The position numbers and the translations under genes are program-made. This document shows, one piece after another, positions 5,301 through 5,328 of a stretch of 5,328 bases of DNA. Source of the DNA: an uncultured Clostridia bacterium. Its GTDB lineage: Bacteria > Bacillota > Clostridia > TANB77 > CAG-508. Position 1 is the stretch's first letter; each line of letters begins with the position of its first letter. Under the pieces are notes generated by a model. The model was not told the origin of the DNA and did no database searches. It was given only the letters and a program-made list of their open reading frames with translations. The stretch covers positions 1 through 5,328 of the forward strand of contig CAKPSX010000040.1 in NCBI GenBank assembly GCA_934184665.1, given 5' to 3'.

Positions 5301-5328
5301 AATTTTGTAAGAAGTTCTATGTTTAAAA

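Noticed and set aside
5319..5328. ATG at 5319 as the start of a gene running off the right edge
   Set aside because: There is no ribosome site between the predicted transcription start and this ATG, and only three codons are visible.

Overview
The window is very AT-rich, with A/T-ending codons throughout (ATA Ile, AGA Arg, TTA Leu), strong AGGAGG-type ribosome binding sites and near-consensus sigma-A-type promoters. Together with the gene content this points to a low-GC Gram-positive bacterium (Bacillota), most likely a fermentative anaerobe of the Clostridia or a related class. The species cannot be named from the sequence alone.

Layout. Bases 1-85 hold no gene. A good extended -10 promoter (86-114) starts a left-to-right gene run: phosphate acetyltransferase (pta, 144-1145), acetate kinase (ackA, 1194-2393), a second full-length acetate kinase in direct tandem (2417-3601), and a small membrane lipid kinase of the DgkA/undecaprenol kinase family (3618-3983). 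The gaps are 48, 23 and 16 bases with no convincing terminator, so these four genes look like one transcript. An 86-base gap with a perfect 14-bp inverted repeat follows. Then comes a TTG-initiated monofunctional peptidoglycan glycosyltransferase (4070-4786). It ends at a compact hairpin shared with a convergent gene on the minus strand (4804-5154). That gene encodes a DUF1064 protein, a phage-type family with PD-(D/E)xK nuclease-like residues. It has its own promoter at 5190-5218. A divergent, strong plus-strand promoter (5272-5300) serves a gene beyond the right edge.

How the genes work together. Pta and AckA convert acetyl-CoA to acetate via acetyl phosphate and yield ATP, the standard acetate branch of fermentation. 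The two acetate kinases are about two thirds identical by hand count. Both keep the core catalytic residues, but each departs from the family consensus at different active-site-proximal positions, and both carry Gln instead of Asn in the HxGNG phosphate motif. DgkA-type undecaprenol kinase recycles the lipid carrier of cell-wall synthesis, and the glycosyltransferase polymerises lipid II, so the distal half of the cluster concerns the cell envelope. The DUF1064 gene is the accessory-looking element.

The points most worth a second look are the tandem acetate kinase pair with its unusual motif changes, the orphan DUF1064 nuclease-like gene, and the hairpin in which both convergent stop codons lie in the stem. 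I found no CRISPR array, tRNA, rRNA, insertion sequence or clearly new multi-gene system.
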